From NCBI GenBank assembly GCA_021292105.1, contig CM037857.1:33240680-33304679 (forward strand): a stretch of DNA of 64,000 nt, read 5' to 3'. Source of the DNA: Anadara kagoshimensis (taxonomy: Eukaryota; Mollusca; Bivalvia; Arcoida; Arcidae). The notes beneath the pieces are model-generated. The model had not been told where the DNA came from. It made no database searches and was given only the letters and a program-made list of their open reading frames with translations. Numbering within the stretch: position 1 is the first letter of the stretch; each line of letters starts with the position of its first letter. The position numbers were made by a program, and so were the translations under genes. Positions 61,801 through 64,000 of the stretch are shown in pieces.

Positions 61801-63458
61801 GTGTGTAGTTAGTTGTTATATCCTTAAATTGTACACAAGTGAATGTTTGGCAATGCTCAATGGCCTGTTGTATATAATACCGCGCCTTTCGATTTCCTAA
61901 AAAAGTATTTTATTTAAAAGTCAACGGCTGATGAAATATACTGGAGAAAGCGATACAATGTACATCCGTTTGTTATCACAGTCAAACCTGTCTATAAAGG
62001 CCACCCAAGGGAACCAGTAAAATGGCCTTTATTGGCAGGTGGCATTCATATACAAGTTCAAATAATATGAATAAAGAACAATCGGGAAACAATTTTAAGG
62101 CCTTTATAAGCAGGTGGCTCTTATATAGAGGTGACATTTAAGGCAGGTTGAACTATAAAGACAAAAAGATCCAGAAACAATCATCTTAGTGACTTATATT
62201 GATCTGTCTCAAGAAAAATAAATACATGTACGGTCAAACCTGTCTAAAAAGACCACCTAAGGGAACCAGTAAAAGTGGCCTTTATTGGCAGCTGGCCTTT
62301 ATGTACAGGTTCAAATAATATGAATAAAGAACAATCGGGACACAATTCTACTGGCCTTTATAAGCAGGTGACCCTTATATAGCGGTGACCTTTAAGGCAG
62401 GTTAGACTGTGTTATTATTCTTTTCACAAAAATGTTCCAAATGGCTTAACAAATGCGCAAATGTACATGTATATATATTAATACAAGTTACTAGTAATTG
62501 ATTTATTTTCCATTTCTTTGTTATTTCTTACAATGGAGTTCGCCAGTGTACCACGTGATAACAGATAATGTTTCTGTGGAGTAATTATTTTATTGGAGAT
62601 GGAATCGCTTCACAGTCCCGCTTTTCCCCGTTTTTAGCTGACGTTACTCCAGTAACTTTCTACGTAAACGTTTTCCAAAACGTTAAGGAATATTGATCAC
62701 GTGGCACGCTGGCGAACTACATTAGACCACTACTATGTCATGTAGGAACTAAATATTTTATGTATGTGGTGTAAATAATTTAACTTATAACAATAAACGC
62801 TGACTCAAACAGAGGCCGGGAAACTACAAAAGCTCTTTCGCACTTATGCAGGTTTGCAAACACGATAGTCTCCACCTGGTCTTTCGCACACTCATTGCTT
62901 GCAATGTCCGGTTTGAAAGCTTGTCACATCAGTAACTTTCCAAATTTTCCCTGACGATAGGAAGTTTATTAATCTTTAAGGATTCGTCTGTTTGCGTGAG
63001 ATGTTAGAGTAATTTTATGGGCTGTCTTGAACTAGCGCAGACTTATGGCGACTTTAAGGCGCTATCCCACAGACCATATGCCAAAAGAAAGCATACCACT
63101 TCTCAAGTCAAATTATCCTGACACCGGGTGAACAATTCAATACTCTATCTTGTTAATACTGACTGGTAGGTCAAGAACCCACGACCACCCACTATCGGGG
63201 CGGACGGTCACCACTTAGCCACAGAAGTTTTCGAGGGAGATGTTGGCTCTAGTATGTTACTATGAAAGCAATCAACAAAAAAGTAAAAGCAATATCAGAC
63301 TGATGTGTTTACCATTTTGTGTCAGTCTGTCGTGCTACTGGTAATTATTGATATGGTTTAAATTACTTACTAAATCCAATTATTTTGTAGGGCACGATAC
63401 CAAATGGCCAGAGATGTTCTGTGTTTGTAACAAGTTTTCTCTCTTCAATACCACTCGA
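46845..63458 (-). CDS. secreted zinc metalloprotease, astacin-EGF-CUB-MAM, 3' twelve exons
   Basis: Minus-strand exons in order: 63371-63458, 61737-61896, 59467-59536, 58123-58317, 56796-56925, 56064-56177, 54390-54493, 52941-53065, 51189-51313, 49963-50135, 48983-49216 and 46845-46925. All splice sites are canonical. They sum to 1599 nt, giving 532 residues plus TAA. The astacin domain begins HLWPFGIVPYKI and carries HEIGHALGFFHEQ, with three zinc His and the catalytic Glu, and the Met-turn STMHY, so it looks active. Then come an EGF-like domain (HCNTTLQCKNDGF to GETC), a CUB domain (CGFTIDIPDNRK to GFKAKFY) and a MAM domain (CDFEDTICGFSS to IAVDDI). The chain ends at EDEC. Signal peptide and prodomain lie outside the window. 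Such enzymes cut matrix, egg or precursor proteins; the substrate is unknown. Confidence 0.95.
46996..47175 (+). repeat. dispersed repeat G copy in the last protease intron
   Basis: AACAAACATACTAATCCCTG ... CTTTCACCAGGGAAGTGAGG ... CTCCTGTTTAGCTAGCTA, colinear with 39240-39400 and 51448-51625. Confidence 0.7.
47791..48374. mobile_element. hAT-like non-autonomous element with repeated subterminal motif
   Basis: GGAATTAA is repeated perfectly at 47783-47790 and 48375-48382, an 8-bp target duplication as in hAT transposons. The terminal arms share GGACATTTGAGCG. This motif or a close form occurs about five times in the left 145 bp in one orientation and about four times in the right 135 bp in the other. 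The middle is AT-rich and non-coding. Confidence 0.8.
48748..48940. mobile_element. family C element fragment
   Basis: AGTTTCACTAACATTTAATG then AAGATTTTCTTTAACTTACA matches the left half of 25282-25528. The right terminal repeat is not recognisable. It stops about 40 bp from exon 48983-49216. Confidence 0.5.
49350..49545 (-). mobile_element. SINE family 2 copy, reverse strand
   Basis: Reverse-complemented, it opens GGCGAACATGGCCGAATGG (box A-like) and holds GGGTTGTGTGTTCGAACCTG (box B-like) and GACTCAAAAACCGATATTCC. It lies in a protease intron next to the relic exon piece. Confidence 0.65.
49562..49607 (-). pseudogene. relic duplicate of the 5' end of the second MAM exon
   Basis: TAGTAAATGACATGGTACGA then TGCCACTGGAAATAA aligns with TGGTAAATGACGTGGTTTGA then CGCCACTGAAAATAA at the start of exon 48983-49216 and its acceptor. 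It lies upstream of the real exon in the direction of transcription. The piece is too short and changed to be spliced usefully. Confidence 0.6.
50800..51136 (-). mobile_element. SINE family 1 copy, reverse strand, near full length
   Basis: Reverse-complemented: CACTGCGGTAGCTCAGCTCG (box A) and GGTCATGAGTTCGAACACCG (box B) at the head; TCGATATAAGTGGAATAATC then GGATGTTAAACACC at the tail. Confidence 0.85.
51448..51625 (+). repeat. dispersed repeat G copy in a protease intron
   Basis: AAACAAACATACTAATCCAT ... CACCAGGGAAGTGAGGCCGG ... CTCATGTTTAGCTAGTTA, colinear with the copies at 39240-39400 and 46996-47175. Confidence 0.7.
52092..52425 (+). mobile_element. SINE family 1 copy, full length
   Basis: Head AAGCTCAGTTGGTAGTATGC and GGTTATGAGTTCTAACCCGG; body TTAAAGAACCATCCCTGAAC; tail GACGTCTCGATATAAGTGAA then a (CAAT)n end. 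It lies antisense to the protease gene in an intron. Confidence 0.88.
52440..52940 (-). pseudogene. relic duplicate pieces of the middle CUB exon, split by a SINE
   Basis: On the plus strand, TTACCTGGGCCTCTAATGAC then AGGG (52488-52511), continued after the SINE by CAGATTATATTT, aligns with TTACCTGGGTCCCTCCTGAC then CGGGCAAATTATATCT at the donor end of exon 52941-53065. Short copies of CTTCTAAAGAATGGAAAC also lie at 52440-52480. The pieces are non-functional remnants. Confidence 0.65.
52512..52897 (+). mobile_element. tRNA-Arg-like SINE (family 3) with perfect 13-bp target duplication
   Basis: The head GGCCGCGGTGGCCTAATGG and GGTCGAGTCCC resembles a tRNA-Arg, and the tail is (CAAC)n. TCTAATGACAGGG stands on both sides (52499-52511 and 52898-52910), marking a clean and probably fairly recent insertion. 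Confidence 0.9.
53424..53590. mobile_element. near-perfect palindromic element, 167 bp
   Basis: GGAGATAACTATGTTACATT ... TTCCGACCGTAAAACGTGGA mirrors TCCACGTTTTACGGTCGGAA ... ATAACATAGTTATCTCC. The centre holds a second hairpin, TACCGGGC ... GCCCGGTA. A fragment of the arm (CTCCGACCGTAAAACGTAGA) recurs at about 53939. Confidence 0.85.
54605..54713. mobile_element. small inverted-repeat element
   Basis: ATGGAAGTATGAAAGAATT faces AATTTTTTCCATACTTCCAT, with an inner TTTTGCACAC/TTTTGCACAC pair. A GTATGAAAGAATTGGACGTT piece at about 39460 and AATGAAAGAATTGGACGTTT at about 25759 look related. Confidence 0.5.
54714..55617. other. protease intron sequence, nothing recognised
   Basis: Part of the intron between the EGF and first CUB exons. 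A 79-codon minus frame at 55091-55330 shows no domain and fits no exon phase. Confidence 0.45.
55618..55945 (-). mobile_element. SINE family 1 copy, reverse strand, full length
   Basis: Reverse-complemented head GTGAGCTCAGTGGTAGAGTG and GATAGTGGGTTCGAACCGTT; tail GACGTCTCGATATAAGTGAA then ATATTCTTTACTGGGACGTA. It is close to exon 56064-56177. Confidence 0.88.
57095..57455 (-). mobile_element. SINE family 1 copy, reverse strand
   Basis: It holds the tail in reverse (TTTCACTTATATCGAGACGT), the body GCAGGGTTCTTTAGCGCACC and the head in reverse (GGGGATCGAACCCACAACCT). The tRNA-like box A end is partly lost. Confidence 0.8.
57792..58112. mobile_element. short inverted-repeat element, family E, abutting the catalytic exon
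   Basis: GGGCAAACAAGATAAACCTA then TCCACTTGACCTTT mirrors AAAGGTCAAGCGGACAGGTC then AATCATGTTTGCC. It shares ends with 22623-22867. It ends within about 10 bp of the zinc-site exon, at the edge of the donor. Confidence 0.75.
59559..59608 (+). repeat. short tandem repeat, 22-bp unit, 2.3 copies
   Basis: GTTATAAAGTACAGTTAGTA is repeated in tandem, the last copy partial, running into the family D element. Confidence 0.8.
59608..59819. mobile_element. short inverted-repeat element, family D, left end worn
   Basis: The right end GTGTTAAACTTTCGACAGAC then CTGTACTGCA is clear. The left begins AAAGTTTAACGCTAGC without the outer bases. The interior TCTCGGTCACTCGCTAACCG matches 38124-38340. Confidence 0.7.
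60470..60605 (+). mobile_element. SINE family 1 body fragment
   Basis: GTTAAAGAACCTTAATTGAT then CATTGCTCTGAGCGCAGTGC and TTACTTCAC align with the middle of the copy at 52092-52425. The head and tail are absent. Confidence 0.5.
60964..61512. mobile_element. nested fold-back element: 168-bp arms, each itself palindromic
   Basis: The left arm 60964-61131 and right arm 61345-61512 are reverse complements with few differences and equal length. They are separated by 213 bp. Within each arm AATCTATCATGAGTATCCAT ... AATATTTCAGTCGGAGACGA mirrors TCTCTGACAGAAATATTCAA ... ATGGATAAACTCATGATTGA. The single strand can therefore fold as one long hairpin or as two separate ones. No coding frame. It lies in a protease intron. 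Confidence 0.88.
61978..62155 (+). mobile_element. short inverted-repeat element, family A
   Basis: ACAGTCAAACCTGTCTATAA faces TTTAAGGCAGGTTGAACTAT. It is close in sequence to the neighbour at 62229-62410 and to 3365-3537. Confidence 0.8.
62229..62410 (+). mobile_element. short inverted-repeat element, family A, tandem neighbour
   Basis: CGGTCAAACCTGTCTAAAAA faces TTTAAGGCAGGTTAGACTGT. Same orientation as 61978-62155, 73 bp away. Confidence 0.8.
62534..62721. mobile_element. short inverted-repeat element with GTTCGCCAG ends
   Basis: TGGAGTTCGCCAGTGTACCA then CGTGAT mirrors ATCACGTGGCACGCTGGCGA then ACTACA. The inner sequence is partly symmetric (GTTACTCCAGTAAC). No second copy was seen. Confidence 0.7.
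63060..63225 (-). mobile_element. decayed tRNA-derived SINE head, reverse strand
   Basis: Reverse-complemented, TGTGGCTAAGTGGTGACCGT and GGTCGTGGGTTCTTGACCTA give box A- and B-like blocks. The body is not alignable to families 1-3. Confidence 0.45.
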
Positions 63459-63506
63459 CTGAATAGAAAACAACACATAGTACAGGCACAAGTAAATGTA
63501 AATATT

Positions 63507-63510
<4 letters not shown>

Positions 63511-63589
<79 letters not shown>

Positions 63590-63596
63590 AGAGTTT
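63511..63596. repeat. (GA)n tract, about 86 bp
   Basis: Nearly pure GA with a few GAGA/AAGA interruptions. On the minus strand it is (CT)n and lies about 50 bp upstream of the acceptor of protease exon 63371-63458. Confidence 0.92.
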
Positions 63597-64000
63597 AATG
63601 TCCAATTATATAAGCGCAATTTCTAAACAATAGGGCGAATTGAAAGGGCGCGTTTTTAATATTTAAAACAATCATAAGGACATTCATTATTTTTTTAAAA
63701 GTTTTTTTCTGTATGAGTCAGTAGTTGCACACAAACGTTATGGTAATATTTATATATCACACGCCACACATGAGTGTATGACAAAACATTATGAAAAAAT
63801 CAAAAATTGCACATGGTACAATTAAAAAACGGGCATTTAGGACGCTGACTGAATACTGGCTATTTGGTTACCATGGTATTAGGACCAACTTGATGGGGTG
63901 GGGGTGGCATGTTTTATAAACTTTAATCAAACAAAATTGAAATATAAATAATTTTGTTATTCTTTTTTTATGGAAAAACTTTCATTTGAAACCTTCATTG
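63597..64000. other. protease intron at the window edge
   Basis: No exon was found here. The prodomain and signal-peptide exons of the metalloprotease must lie past the window. Confidence 0.45.

Overview
The window looks like AT-rich nuclear DNA of a mollusc, probably a bivalve. The reasons are spliced genes with GT-AG introns, tRNA-headed SINEs, many short inverted-repeat transposons, and repeats beginning AGCTCACCTG that I associate with bivalve and gastropod genomes. That last point is recall, not a search. I see no bacterial operon, CRISPR array or retrovirus-like coding region.

Three spliced genes and one single-exon gene can be supported. (1) Plus strand, 26-14928: the last eight coding exons of a helical-repeat protein with an Arg/Gly-rich tail, best described as TOPAZ1-like. 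Its second intron in the window carries a 91-copy, 30-bp minisatellite. (2) Plus strand, 25217-30707: an apparently undescribed secreted protein. It has a signal peptide, an eight-cysteine segment, two short modules, 68 copies of a nine-residue Lys-Pro-Asp-Thr-Gly-Tyr repeat, three copies of a Ser-rich module and an Arg-rich end. It resembles byssal or shell-matrix structural proteins in style, and it is the best candidate here for something new. One extra base in an A run puts its last exon out of frame with the exons before it. (3) Minus strand, 36104-35586: an intact 172-residue single-exon ORF of unknown function. (4) Minus strand, 63458-46845: twelve 3' exons of a secreted zinc metalloprotease, astacin-EGF-CUB-MAM, with an intact zinc site. 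Its prodomain lies beyond the right edge.

The rest is dense repeat. There are at least nine short inverted-repeat element families, most with two or more copies. There are three tRNA-derived SINE families, one copy with a perfect 13-bp target duplication. Other items are a Tc1-like remnant with a readable transposase C-terminus, a nested fold-back at 60964-61512, a probable long-inverted-repeat composite at 41301-45574, and an 8-bp-target (hAT-like) element at 47791-48374 studded with a 13-bp subterminal motif. A second 30-bp minisatellite fills 32311-33990. Two introns of the metalloprotease hold decayed duplicate pieces of their neighbouring exons.

The genes do not form an obvious pathway. 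Genes 2 and 4 are both secreted or extracellular, which fits a matrix-forming animal tissue, but there is no evidence that they act together.
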